This document shows positions 46,571 through 57,424 of a stretch of 64,000 bases of DNA, one piece after another. The notes below the pieces were generated by a model. That model worked only from the letters and a program-made list of their open reading frames with translations. It was not told where the DNA came from and searched no databases. The position numbers and the translations under genes are program-made. Source of the DNA: Cystobasidiopsis lactophilus (taxonomy: Eukaryota; Basidiomycota; Agaricostilbomycetes; Agaricostilbales; Chionosphaeraceae); assembly GCA_001599975.1 (NCBI GenBank), contig BCIO01000002.1, positions 3,545,883 through 3,609,882 of the forward strand. The letters run 5' to 3'. Numbering within the stretch: position 1 is the first letter of the stretch; each line of letters opens with the position of its first letter.

Positions 46571-47330
46571 ATGCGCGAGTTCTCGCAAGCGTACAATGTG
46601 TTTTACCCCTTCCACAAAACAGCGCAAGCGGTCTTGAACAAATGTAAGCCCTGGGAAACTTCCATTGGCTGCCGAGAGCCGTGCGCTAATCACAAAGCGC
46701 GATGGGAAAAAGATCCCAACCCGTACGCCTCGCACGTCGTGTCTGTGGACACGTTACACCAGGAGCTACTGGACGACGGGCACACTTTGCGGTTGGAGAG
46801 GTTGATCGGCGTGCGTCAGAATGCCCCCAAATGGATTCAAAAGGTCAGCTCCTGCCCAAACTCTGGGGAAAGCCGCACAGCTGAACGTTGGCCGAAAGTT
46901 GATGGGAGGGACGCTGGACACCTACGTGCGCGAGATCAGCTTCATCCTCTTGCCCACCTCGCCACACGCCTCGACCGCGGAGCCGTCCTTGTTGCAAGCG
47001 TCGGTCAACCTCAGCCTGACCAACATGGTGACCTGCCACGAGCGCATCTCCTACCGCCCCTCCAAAAAGTTCCCGGACGAGACGAGCCGGTTCCAGCAGC
47101 TCGCCATCATCGAGGCCCAGGGGCGGTTCAGCGCGAACGAGGTGGCGTCCTACTTGGGCAAGAAGATTGAAGCCAATTCTTGGGAGAGGTCAGTTGCCTC
47201 CTTCCTTCGCTTTATCCCCACGCTGACGGAAATGCATTCAAGGTTCGACTCGAACGCTCATGTGGGCAAAGAGGGCTTCTTGGCCGTCTTGAAGCATATG
47301 TGGGGCGAGCCCGCTCCGAATTCAGAGTAA
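46571..47330 (+). CDS. PRELI/MSF1-domain protein (Ups/Slowmo family)
   Basis: Mitochondrial intermembrane-space lipid-transfer protein that moves phosphatidic acid or phosphatidylserine between membranes with a Mdm35 partner. The start gives MREFSQAYNVFYPFHKTAQA, then after an intron RWEKDPNPYASHVVSVDTLH (the PNPYSxHV motif of the family), RLERLIGVRQNAPKWIQK, VGRKLMGGTLDTYVREISFI, SLTNMVTCHERISYRP and FQQLAIIEAQGRFS. It ends GEPAPNSE-stop. Length about 210 residues, as expected. The intron after WIQK is short (37 nt). Whether it is Ups1- or Ups2-like cannot be told by eye. Psd1, whose phosphatidylserine substrate Ups2 delivers, is 12 kb away; that closeness may be chance. Confidence 0.88.
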
Positions 47331-47431
47331 AAGCCTTCTCCTTCCTCCTATAGAGATCCCGCTCTACGATTGTACTGCACGACACGCCACACCCTGTAAG
47401 TCCCTCCTCTCGCGGCACAATAGGCGAAGAC

Positions 47432-47865
47432 TCAACTGGAAACTGGCGCATCAGGTTCTAAAACACACACGCCCTCATTCAAAATTGCGTCCCCTTTGAA
47501 ATCCTAGAAAAGGAACAATAGAGAAACCCACCGATGTACCGGATCTTGCTCGCCAAGCCCTCGGTGGACGAGGCGGAGAGGGAGCTGTTGAGGGACTGGA
47601 AGAGGTTGTCCGGCAGGGTGACGGAGAGCGCCTGGATGGAGTCGAAGGTCGAGTGCAGCTCGGCCCCGCTCGACTTGAGCTCTGAGACGACGGCGTCTTG
47701 GTCCTCCTTCGAGAGGCCTTTGGTGAGCCCGACTGTTCGCCGCCCTGATGAGCTTCCGCGCGCGAGAAGGTCGTCGTCATCTGGTCCTGCTCACTGATGT
47801 ACTTGCCTAGGGACGCCTGCGGTCAAGACGGCTCATTGTCATCTTGGAGAGTACTCACTTGACAT
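47432..47865 (-). CDS. I9-type proteinase inhibitor, Pbi2-like, 81 aa
   Basis: Small cytosolic or vacuolar inhibitor of subtilisin-type proteases, related to yeast Pbi2 and the I9 propeptide. Four coding exons: 47859-47865 (7 nt), 47795-47806 (12 nt), 47532-47732 and 47432-47457, totalling 246 nt. The product reads MSSKYIIGLTKGLSKEDQDA, VVSELKSSGAELHSTFDSIQ, VTLPDNLFQSLNSSLSASS, KIRYIEPDAPVSS-stop. The beta-alpha-beta pattern and the YIEPD ending are typical of I9 domains. The first two exons are too short for usual gene finders; without them the gene lacks a start. It lies head to head with the SPRY/PPxY gene, 259 bp apart. Confidence 0.75.
47795..47806 (-). other. 12-nt coding microexon of the I9 inhibitor
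   Basis: Between introns 47807-47858 (52 nt) and 47733-47794 (62 nt), both GT..AG. It follows a 7-nt first coding exon (ATGTCAA) and encodes most of SKYI, the conserved first strand of the I9 domain. Confidence 0.65.
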
Positions 47866-48124
47866 ATTATTCGTGCCTGCTTGAGAGAAAGGAGAGAGAC
47901 GGGCTTGATAGCGCCCCATCTATCACCGATCTTGATCTGTGACAAGCGCCACTGAGGTCTCGGCCTAACCTCTCTCGCTTTGACCATCAACTCGTTCTGG
48001 CCTCCTCGTAATCGCTGGCTTGTAGCTCGCCAGTGGCAACGGGAGTGCAGCCCGACAAGCAAAGGCCGAGCTCAGGGCGCTCCCCAAAGAGGAGGCGCTC
48101 GCCCCTTTGGCCACTAAACCCAAA

Positions 48125-50254
48125 ATGGAGGCGCTGGCAGCCCGAGTCAAGGATGCGCTCCAACCAGCCCAGCAGATGCACCAGCAGCAAGCGGGTGGGC
48201 AGCTGCCGCCCTCGGATGAGAGCCTGGCCATCCTCCTGCCCCTGCTGATCCTCCTGTCCTCCCTGCTGTTCTTGCTCCTGCTGTTTCTGCTCTTCTTGAT
48301 CATCGCCAGGCGCCGCAAGGGCATTCGGCTACCAGAGGACGAAGGCCCGCTAGATCTGGGGCGGGAGGAGGAGCTCGAGGGGGAAGGCGGCGTAGAAGGC
48401 GTGGAGAGGCGCTGGCTGGACGGCGTGGACGAAGCGACCAAGACTGGCTACATTCGCGCCAAGGGTGAGCTATTACTCTCTGATGTTGCCCTATCAAGAC
48501 CGGGGTAGCTGACGCCAGTGGCCTGGCCTACCAAAGCGTGGCAAACCCAGTTCCCGCCAAACTCGCAACCGACCGATATCACCCTCACCCAGTTCCTCAG
48601 CATCCAGGAGAAGGGCGTCTCCGCCTGGTGCTTCGAGCCCGACTTTGAGACCATCTCCCCGCCCTTCCTCATCACCGCCCGCACCGAGATCCTCTTCCTC
48701 GCGGACGGCATCGGCATGTCCAACTCCGAGGGCGGCGGCGCCTGCGTCCAGTCCAACCTGCCTTTGCCCAAAGCCAACGAGGTCTACTACTTTGAGACCA
48801 AGCTGTTCGAGAAGCCCGACACCACCGTGGTCAGCGTGGGCTTGGCCACCAAGCCTTATCCTTCCTTCCGCTTGCCCGGTGCGTTTTGGCCCTCTACCTT
48901 CTAGTCACATCGTGTTGGGGACTCATGAGGTTGTCAATTGCACAGGCTGGAACCGGTACTCGGTCGGCTACTTTAGCAACGACGGTTTCAAGTCGCACCA
49001 CTACCCCTTCACAGCGTCCTCCTACGGCCCGCCTCTGCTCGAGGGCGACGTCGTCGGGCTTGGCTACCGGCCTCGCACCGGCACTGTCTTCTTCACCCGC
49101 AACGGCAAGAAGCTCGAGGACGCCTACATCGGCCTCAACCGCCACAACCTGTTCCCGACCATCGGCGCCAACGGGGCCGCCAACATCCACGTCAACCTGG
49201 GCCAGTCCGGCTTCGTCTTCATCGAGGCCAACGTCAAAAAGTGGGGGCTGGCGCCCTCCTCCGGCACGCTCGCGCCGCCACCGGCTTATGGCTCCGAGCG
49301 AGGGTCGATCCTGCTCGAGACGGCCAATGGCGTTTCAGGCCTACGGATGACCATGCCCCCTCGGCCTTCTGCATCGCCCATCTCCTCTTCCCCAACAGCA
49401 TCTAGGCGGCGGTCCACCCGGCGCAGATCGCGGCGAGCCGACCCACAGGCCTCCTCCTCCAACTCCCCCTCTAACCCTCCTCCCGCGCTCGAGGACGACG
49501 ACGAGCTCTCCTCCATCGCTTCCGAAAACGAACAGCTAGTTCCCGCAGACGACGACGAGCAGGAGGAGATCCTAGCTCCCCGGCCCATGGCGCCCCAGCA
49601 CTCTTCCTCCCACCACCACCAGCGCCGGGACTCGGACTCGTCCTTGGACAACTTCCCGCACAACCCACCCACCCCTAACGTGCTCGACATCTCCCTGCAC
49701 TCGCTGCACAACGTGTCGCCTTTCTCCCAGCGCCTCCAAGCGGAAGAGGAGGAGCCGTCGTACGACCGCCCGCCGCCCACGCCTTTGGATGGCCCGTCCA
49801 CCTCTTCTGGAGCTTCTGGAAGCAGCAGTAGGAGGCAACAAGGGAAACGGGCGAGAGTGGTCGAGCCCCCGGCGTATAATGTCGTCGACCCCAACCAGTA
49901 TGCGCCAGGCGTAAGTGGTCCCTCCCTTTATCAGTTTGAATTTGGCTGATGTCGTGTTGTTTCCGTTTGCAGGTTGCAGAAGCCATGCTCGGCGAGTCGT
50001 TTGCGGCCTTTCAAGCCGCCCAGTCTGGGCAGCTCTCCCAGTCCTTCCCCTCCCAATCCATCTACGAAGGCCGCAACGCCAACCACCGCCCGGGCACACC
50101 GTCCTCCTCCAACACCGCTGACGGGCCTGGGGGCTTCTTCAACGTCTTTAGGGCTTTCCAAAGCCGACCTCGACCCGCGCCTTCGAGCCCTTTGCAACCA
50201 GGAGGAGCGGGGAGGGGCTCGTCCAGCTCAAGAGGCGCCACCTCGCCCGTCTAA
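48125..50254 (+). CDS. SPRY-domain membrane protein with PPxY motifs (Ssh4/Ear1-like)
   Basis: Probable Rsp5-type ubiquitin-ligase adaptor of endosomes and vacuole. The start at 48125 gives MEALAARVKDALQPAQQ; a transmembrane helix lies at about residues 34-60 (LAILLPLLILLSSLLFLLLL). The SPRY domain spans later exons: WCFEPDFE, EILFLADGIGMSNSEGGGAC, EVYYFETKLFEKPDTTVVSV, WNRYSVGYFSNDGFKSH, LEGDVVGLGYRPRTGTVFFT and NGKKLEDAYIGL. Two PPxY motifs (LAPPPAYGSERG and VEPPAYNVVDP) match WW-domain ligands. The C-terminal 300 residues are Ser/Pro-rich, with acidic and Arg-rich blocks, and end SSRGATSPV-stop. Order TM-SPRY-PPxY is that of Ssh4/Ear1. Four exons. Confidence 0.85.
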
Positions 50255-50559
50255 TTCTCTCTTTCGTTTTCCACTTTTTAAGTAAAACCCCATGTCCTTA
50301 ACCACTCCTTTTCTCGTATTGTAACCCTTGTTCAATCCCATCGTTTGCGTAAAGAGCACCTTTGAGGCGAGGTCGCATGGCCAGATTTCATTTCGGCCTT
50401 TTCTTGCTGAGTCGACCACGCTTGTTCCTTACGTTCTTACACTGTTGAGGAGTGTGTTATCATAGACGTGTTTGATTTTGCGTGTGGTTGCCCTTGCCTG
50501 CTCGTCCCGCTTTGCTGCATAAAAATTTCGACTCGACTCCACATTTCGCCCAAGCGAGT
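50255..50559. other. Intergenic
   Basis: About 305 bp between two plus-strand genes; 3' UTR and promoter. Nothing recognised. Confidence 0.5.
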
Positions 50560-52586
50560 ATGGCTGCGCCTTCCATCGAGCTGCAATCTCTACCGCCCAG
50601 CAGAGCCAATACGATCACTCTAGAGGCGGAGGAAGAGAATGCCATCCCAGCAGACGCCCAATCTTTGGCCCCAGTGGACGGAGGCAAAGACGCCTGGTTA
50701 TTTCTGATGGCAGCGACCATCGTGGAGATTTGCACCTGGGGATTGCCTTTCAGCGCTGGTATCCTGCATTTGTACTGGGCGTCAGAGTTGTTTCCAGCCG
50801 GTACACCGGGGAGGAGCTTGATCACAGTCAGCGCAACCTTACAGGTTCGTCTTCCTTACCCATTCTGACCGCAATTCATTCCTAACACGAAGAACGCGAT
50901 GTACAGAGCGGGCTGATGTACTGCCTTGCTATACCTTTGTCCATTCTGTTCAAGTAAGGCCTTTCTGTGGAATTGCTCCGCATCTCTGATGCAAGGGAGC
51001 AGTCGATATCCCTGGTATCGAGTCCATTTTCAAGTGTTTGGAGCGCTGGTAGCAAGCGTGGGCCTCATCTGTCTGGCTTTTGCTACTAAAGTTTGTGGCT
51101 CTCGCTCCCGCTGCTCGGACAGCTTCCTTAGGATTGACGCGAACAGCCATGGCACTTGATCCTGTTCAATGGCATTATGTATCCTTTCAGTTGTTGTAGG
51201 TGTCTGTCCTCTCGGGCTGCGCAACTTTTCTAAACAGCACCCACAGTTCTTTATATGCCGGTTTGTGTGATATCTATCTTCGGAAGCAGATTTGCATGGC
51301 TGACACCTTCTGAATAGTGTGCCACTCTGTTATTCGAATGGTTTGTGGCTCGCAAAGGTCTAGCGGGAGGAGTCTTGTGAGTTCCAGCTCTCGCACCGAC
51401 TGGCCAGATCCGACACGCTGACTTTCCGAGTCCATCAGGTATGCTGGAACTGGTGCTGGCGGCTGTTTGTTTCCTTTTTTGATGACCGGCCTCATCAACA
51501 AGGTTCGGATGTTCCTAGTGGCTTTTTTGTGCGAACGCTGACATTATGCGTCCTCCCTCAGTTTGGCTACAAGGCGGCCATGATCACTTTGGTGAGTGGC
51601 TACTGTTGGTTTTCGACCGCCTGTACTCACCGAATGTACGACAGGGCTGCACCTTCGGCATTGTGGGGTTATCAGTCTTGCCACTCCTCAAGCACCGCCT
51701 TCCTCTGCCACCCCGGAGGCAAACAGCTGCTTTGAAGACGCGGAGAATGGATCGTGCGATATTCCGGCGATCGACTTTGTACGCCTTTGGTGGCGCTATC
51801 TTCCTCACTTCTCTCGCAAATTTCCTGTGCGTAAAGTTCTTTGCTGTCGGACTTCAATCTGACGGCCCATATCAGACCGGGTGTCTTCATTCCCTCGTAC
51901 GCGGTGGATGTTTCTCTGTCCAGCGGGCAAGGGGCAATGCTTGGTGCGTGTGGTTCATTTTTGAGTCTGTCGGGCAAGCCATGGATTAACATTCCAACGC
52001 TTAGTCGCCCTAATGAACGCGGCTTCAGTACCAGGCCTTCTAATCTTGGGCTACATCTCTGACAAGCTCTCCCTCCGCGCTTTGATCAGCGTTTCTTGCA
52101 TCGGCTCCGCATTTTCGGTGCTGGTGCTCTGGGGCCTCTTTGCCAATTTGTCCGGCCTGATCGCCTTTTCCATCCTATTCGGCGTCTTTGGCCTGAGCTT
52201 TACAGCTCTTTGGACAAGGTAGGTGTCGGATCCCACGTCGGAAGGTCTAGGCTACAAAGCGATCCAGGTTTATCGGCCTCGTTTCCAAAGACGACCCCTT
52301 TACGGCTTCTACCGTTTTCAGTATTTTCGCCTTCATGCGTGGCGTTGGCAATATTGCCAGTGGTGCGTGTTATGAACCTGATTTTGGCTTTTGCCACCAG
52401 ACTTTGGCCTGAGACTCTTTATTGCCAGGCCCGATATCAGACGCACTCTTGGGCGCCAACACGTTTCGAGGAGCTACTGGAGGCTATGGTCTGGACAATT
52501 ATGGACCCCTACTGGTTTATATTGCAGTTTGCCTCCTGGGTGGAAATGCAGCTGGGCTTTGCTTTCGCAGTAAGAAGACCGTCTAA
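50560..52586 (+). CDS. MFS monocarboxylate transporter-like protein, copy 1
   Basis: Twelve-helix major-facilitator permease of the fungal monocarboxylate-porter group; substrate unknown. The N-terminus is soluble (MAAPSIELQSLPPSRANTIT), then helix 1 region KDAWLFLMAATIVEICTWGL with PFSAGILHLYWASELFP. Later exons read PWYRVHFQVFGALVASVGLI, LFPFLMTGLINKFGYKAAMI, YAFGGAIFLTSLANFL, VALMNAASVPGLLILGYISD, LVLWGLFANLSGLIAFSILF and FIGLVSKDDPFTASTVFSIF, ending GLCFRSKKTV-stop. About 12 exons, several short. The protein is a close paralogue of the gene at 54395-56420, with matching exon borders. Confidence 0.8.
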
Positions 52587-53002
52587 GACGCACCCTGCGT
52601 GTACCATGCACTCGCCGAATATGCGTTCCACCATGTGAAAGGGCCCAAAGGTTGAGAGGCCCACGAGCCACTATGCCAAGCTTTCACTCGATAAACGAAG
52701 CCGCGGCATGCCCCTTGCCCCTGAACCTCGTCCAAGTGCCTGCTATTTCCCATAGCTAATGCGCTGTGCAATCGCTTCTACATGGCCACAGACGAAGAAG
52801 TGTTTCTAGGGCCCGTTCGCCACCTTGCTTCTTGCCTTTGTCGCTTGAAAGCGTCGCATTTTTGCGTGGCGGAGTTTGCGCCTTGCTTCTTCAACTTGTT
52901 ACTCTTTGCTTCCGACGGTATTTTGCCTGACAACTTGACGGTCGTCGGCCTGGTCCATTATCCAGGGCGCGTTGCTTGAGAGGGCTGCGTAGTCGAGCCA
53001 AA
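52587..53002. other. Intergenic
   Basis: About 415 bp with only a 65-codon frame (52782-52979) of chance appearance. Confidence 0.5.
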
Positions 53003-54177
53003 ATGTCAGAGCATGGCTCGCCGTCGACCCTTAGCGCCGCTTCAAAAGAGGTCTTAGCGGCTCCTGTCTCCTCCGTCACTTCTGCACGACCTGGTCTTCC
53101 CCTACAGACGTCCATCTACGGCCCTCTCTCACTCGAGCCGCCACCCCGCGGCCCCAAAGATCCCTTTTTCGATTCGCCAAATTCTACGCGCCTCTCATCC
53201 TTTTCTCGCACGTATTCCACGCCAGTTACACCACAGCTCGAGGTTACCAGCACCACTTCGCTATTAAGTGGAGGAGGCGCGGCGCTCCCGGTTGAAGGCG
53301 ACGCCAGGCGGGTTGCGGAAGTCGACCAAGCCGTCGCGGCTCGTCTAGGTCAGGTAGCCGAGCTGCTCTTGGCTGAGCTAAGAGGCCAAGGTCGGATTCC
53401 TAGACGGCCACAAACTGCAGGCGACGGCCTAGACCATCGGAAGATCAAGGTCAAAAGCCACGATTCGCTGGCGGCTTTGGTCAGTGCCAAAGCGTGGCTG
53501 AGTTTACATGCTCATGCGGACGAGAATTTAGGCCATTTTCTTCGCCAGCATCCAGGCTGGTCTTTTGGTCATTGCCTTTCCAGCTGACGAGGACCAATCC
53601 CACACGGAAGAATCACATCTCGTGAGAGCTCACCATTGATGCTTGCATCCGTACATGCTGATCGGCAATTAGACCTTTGCTGATCGACTGGCAATTCTTT
53701 GCTTCCAATGGAGCATGCTGATCGCCGTCGTCTCGTCGCTTTCGGCGTTCTTGGTCAGCAGGTGGTACCAGCTTCTGCCGCAGGAGGGGGCCAACATGCT
53801 GGCCGAACGTAGCACTGGGGCATTTCAAGAGCGCCAATTTAGGCCAAGCCTCCTAGAGCGCGGCGTGGGTTTTGCGCTTTATGTTTGTCCTTTCGCTCCA
53901 CCTGCCCTCGACACATCTTCTGACGACGGGCCTGCAGGTTCCGTTCACTTCCATCATGATCGCCACCCTCTTCTTTCTTATTGGCCTCGTATCCTTCATG
54001 TATTCTGGCCGGCTTGATTGGAGCCCGTTTGAATGGGTGCTTGTCAGCTTTCTGGGTGGCGCTGCCGTCGTCCTTGGACTTTCGGTCGTCTTCCTTTTCA
54101 TCCCCCACGCCCGTGTCCGAGTGGCGGCCACGATGCCTGTCGGATGGCCAACTCGATTCGGGGTTTTCCTTTCGTAG
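53003..54177 (+). CDS. Unknown membrane protein between two transporter paralogues
   Basis: Unrecognised. The start gives MSEHGSPSTLSAASKEVLAA, a Ser/Pro-rich soluble part (SLEPPPRGPKDPFFDSPN), and a helical stretch (AEVDQAVAARLGQVAELLLA). After an intron ending near 53671 comes FADRLAILCFQWSMLIAVVS, SLSAFLVSRWYQLLPQEGAN, and further on two hydrophobic segments (SIMIATLFFLIGLVSFMYSG and WVLVSFLGGAAVVLGLSVVF), ending TRFGVFLS-stop. The helix style resembles basidiomycete DUF6535 proteins (short soluble part, then paired helices with a dilysine-free tail), but this is weak. Exon borders around 53580-53870 are uncertain. It lies between two tandem transporter copies in the same orientation. Confidence 0.45.
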
Positions 54178-54394
54178 ATTTGGCCTGTCGTCGACGCCAC
54201 CGTAACTTTGATTTCGACGAGGCTAAGGCTGTGCCTTTTCATTTGACCTCGCCTGATACTTGTAGCTATAACTCTATGGCACCGTCTCCGAAGACCGAAA
54301 GGCTCATGAGCCGCCCACGAGCCACTCTTCACGACTGCACCTGCCACGGCAGCGGAAAGTCTCCGCATCAACTCTTTGACCCGACCATAGCTCG

Positions 54395-56420
54395 ATGACA
54401 ACCAGAACATTGTCAAAAACAGAAAACGTCACTCTGGATGTGTTTCCGACAGATAGGGCTGCTCCGAACTCCCCAGGGCGCCCTGACAATGTTGCTCCAT
54501 CGAATGCACACTCATTGAAGGCCGTGGATTCCGGCTCAGATGCCTGGCTATTTCTGGTCGCTGCCACTGTGGTAGAAATTGTTGTCTGGGGCTTGCCTTT
54601 CTCGGCCGGTATCTTGCATCAGTATTGGAGTTCAGAGCTGTTTCCTCCCGGAACTCCATCTCGGTCATTGATCACGGTGTCGGCTACCTTGCAGGTTAGT
54701 ACTCTGCCGACGGCCCCCTATTGAGCATGCTGACTGCTCAAATTGCCATTGGAACAGAGTGGCCTGATGTATTGCATGGCTGTGCCGCTTCAAGTCCTCT
54801 ATAGGCAAGCGCCGCGCCAGATGAGCCGCGCTCTCTCGCTGACGGGATGCTGCAGTCGATACCCATGGTACAGAGTTTGGTTCCAATCTTTTGGGGCGAT
54901 CGTCGCCAGCTTGGGGCTCATGTGCTTGGCCTTTGCCACCAAGGTCAGCCTAGACTTCCACGTTCCATGCTGCTGGCTGAATGCGAGCAGCCCTGGCATT
55001 TGATTTTTTTCAACGGGATTTTGTATCCATTCAGTTGCTGTAGGTCTGGGGATTAGGGTGTACTGCCAAGAATGTTGACTTGGCAGGGCAGTTCTCTATA
55101 TGCCGGTCAGTCTTACCTGGGAGGAAAGCTCTCTGGCTCAATCTGTCCAAAGTGCGCTACCTTACTGTTTGAGTGGTTTGTGGAGAAGAAAGGTCTGGCA
55201 GGAGGCGTACTGTTTGTCGCGTATAGATCCATCGCTGGGCCAACACTGACATTGTGCACGCCAGGTACGCGGGCACCGGAGCTGGTGGATGCATCTTCCC
55301 TTTCTTGATGACGGGTCTGATCAACAAGGTCGGCTCAGAATCATTGGTGGTCGTTTGTGGGGGCTGATTCAAAACCGCGCAGTTCGGCTACAAGGCTGCC
55401 ATGATTAGCTTGGTAAGCCCATTCACAACGCTTCATCATTGTGAAAGACACTTACTGAGACCGTGTCGCAGGGATGCGGCTTCGCCGTCGTGGGTTTGGT
55501 GGCGTTGTCTTTCATCAAGCCGCGACTTCCGTTGCCAAGTCGGTCTGCGATCCGAACCAAGGCTTTCGACACGGACGTGTTCAGCAGACCATCGTTTTAC
55601 GCTTTCGGTGGTGCTATCCTCCTGACCTCTCTAGCAAATTTTCTGCAAGTGATCGTGCTTCCAAAAGCTGAAGCCGAAAGTCTGACTGGGGTAGGCCCTG
55701 GACCCACGCAGTCCTGGTGTCTTTGTTCCCTCCTACGCTGTAGATGTTTCCCTTTCGTCAGGTCAAGGGTCGATGCTGGGTACGTTTCGTCAGATCTGGT
55801 ATTCACGTCTAATCCTGATGCTGCTGTGTCTAGTCGCTCTCATGAATGCCGCCTCCATTCCCGGCCTGCTCGTTTTTGGTGCTATTAGCGACCGGTTCTC
55901 TTTGAGAGCGCTCATCACCTTGTCGTGCGTGGGCGCTGCCTTGTCAATTCTCCTGCTGTGGGGCTTGGTGGCAAATCTATCGGGCCTGGTCGCTTTTTCA
56001 ATTCTGTTTGGAATGTTTGGACTGAGTTTTGCGGCCTTGTTCACTCGGTAAGCACTTCGTGGCGCGTTGAAATCAAAGTCTGCTAGACATCACTTCTGAC
56101 AATGCACTACAGCTTCATTGGCGTTGTATCAAAAGACGACCCGGTTAGCGCAACCACGGTCTGGGGTGGATTCACATTTATGCGAGGGCTTGGCAACATC
56201 GCTAGTGGCAAGTGAATTGTACTCGCCCCGGACGACCAAGCTGAGGTCTCGCCTAGGTCCAATATCGGATTCATTGCTTGGCTACAACACGTTCCGAGGA
56301 GCATCTGGTGGCTATGGACTTGACAACTACGGGCCACTGCTAGTCTATCTTGCCGTGTGTCTGCTGGCGGGCAACGTGGCCGGGGTGTGCTTCCGCAACC
56401 CCACACGAAATCGAGCATGA
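54395..56420 (+). CDS. MFS monocarboxylate transporter-like protein, copy 2
   Basis: Paralogue of the gene at 50560-52586, same strand and exon plan. It starts MTTRTLSKTENVTLDVFPTD; helix 1 region SDAWLFLVAATVVEIVVWGL then PFSAGILHQYWSSELFPPGT. Further exons read PWYRVWFQSFGAIVASLGLM, IFPFLMTGLINK, FGYKAAMISL, FYAFGGAILLTSLANFL, VALMNAASIPGLLVFGAISD, ILLLWGLVANLSGLVAFSIL and FIGVVSKDDPVSATTVWGGF, ending NPTRNRA-stop. Length about 430 residues, normal for 12-helix porters. Differences from copy 1 cluster in the N-terminal tail and the central loop. The pair may have split substrates; this is inference. Confidence 0.8.
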
Positions 56421-56810
56421 ACAATCTGTTTGCATTTTATCAGAGCACATTGTACTTTTTCTATCGTATGGACAGCTATAGGACTGGGCCTGGTACCGGC
56501 AAAGCCGTTTGTGAGCCCGCGACATTTTGAGGTTGCGCCAAGTTTTCGAGAATGCTATCGAGTTGAGAATCGAACTTAGTCCGATGCTAGGTAGAAGACC
56601 ATACTCAATGCTCTGGACACCAAATAGACGCGAAAAATGGACGCACCAAGGCATTGAGCTCCGATGGTCGGATCTGAGCCCTGCGAGCAAGTATAGCCCG
56701 AGGTGCTGGGACACAGAAAGCCCATCAATCTCTGAGCTCGGAAGAGTGTGAAGTGAAGGGGCACTTACCAGCATGTGTTGGTCATCGAGCAGTATTGACC
56801 CTGTCACGAC
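56421..56810. other. Convergent 3' regions
   Basis: About 390 bp between the transporter copy 2 (plus) and the duplicated-module secreted protein (minus). Nothing recognised. Confidence 0.5.
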
Positions 56811-57424
56811 CTACTTGAGCCTGATGGAACTCTTTTGGCAGGGAATGACGCTCACAGCTCCATAGCACAAGAACGGGCAAGCTCCACAATCTGTTCCTGT
56901 AGGAGCGTTATCGAGCTGGCACCCGCCGTTCACGCAGGAGTTGCCAGCCGCGCTTCGTCGAGCGTCAGCCCAAAGCTCGACACCCAAAGTCCCGAGGAAG
57001 AGCTCACCAGCAGCCATTGCCACCTCCACAAGCAGATGGAGCTTGAAGGGTGCAAGAGGCAGCCGGAGCGGAGGAGGAAGTAGTCTTCGTCGTCGTTGTG
57101 CGAGGGGCGTAGCAGCACTCCGTCTTGGAGTCGAACAGCAGGCCCTTGGAGGTGCAGTACGACTTCTTCTGGCCGCAGTGCCTTCCAGTGGCAGTAGTCT
57201 TAATCTGCCGCGCTTTCATCAGCTCCACGTTTTGAAACGATCAAAGGCAGGGGACGGACAGAGGTAGTGGTCGTAGTGCGCGGCTTGTAGCAGCAGGACG
57301 TGTTGGGGTCAAAGAGCAGTCCCTTGGAGGTGCAAAAGTACTTCTGCTGGCCGCAATAGCGAGCCGCAGCGGAAGACAGGAAAAAAGCCAAGAAGCAGGA
57401 CAGGATCAAGTTCAACCGCGCCAT
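56811..57424 (-). CDS. Secreted protein with duplicated cysteine module
   Basis: Secreted protein of about 150 residues, family unknown. The signal peptide is MARLNLILSCFLAFFLSSAA. Two modules follow: YCGQQKYFCTSKGLLFDPN then CCYKPRTTTTT, and HCGQKKSYCTSKGLLFDSK then CCYAPRTTTTK. Each has the pattern CGQ-K-x(2)-CTSKGLLFD-x(4)-CCYxPRTTTT, and they lie on separate exons, so an exon was duplicated. A further cysteine-rich end reads CTLQAPSACGGGNGCC, then NSCVNGGCQLDNAPTGTDCG and ACPFLCYGA, with the stop at 56811. The donor of the first intron is GTCCGT, rather weak. The Thr runs after each module are likely O-glycosylated linkers. Effector-like or wall-associated; not assignable. Confidence 0.65.

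Noticed and set aside
49286-49894. 202-codon minus-strand frame inside the SPRY gene
   Set aside because: Mirror of the Ser/Glu-rich tail (runs of SSSSS); classic antisense shadow.
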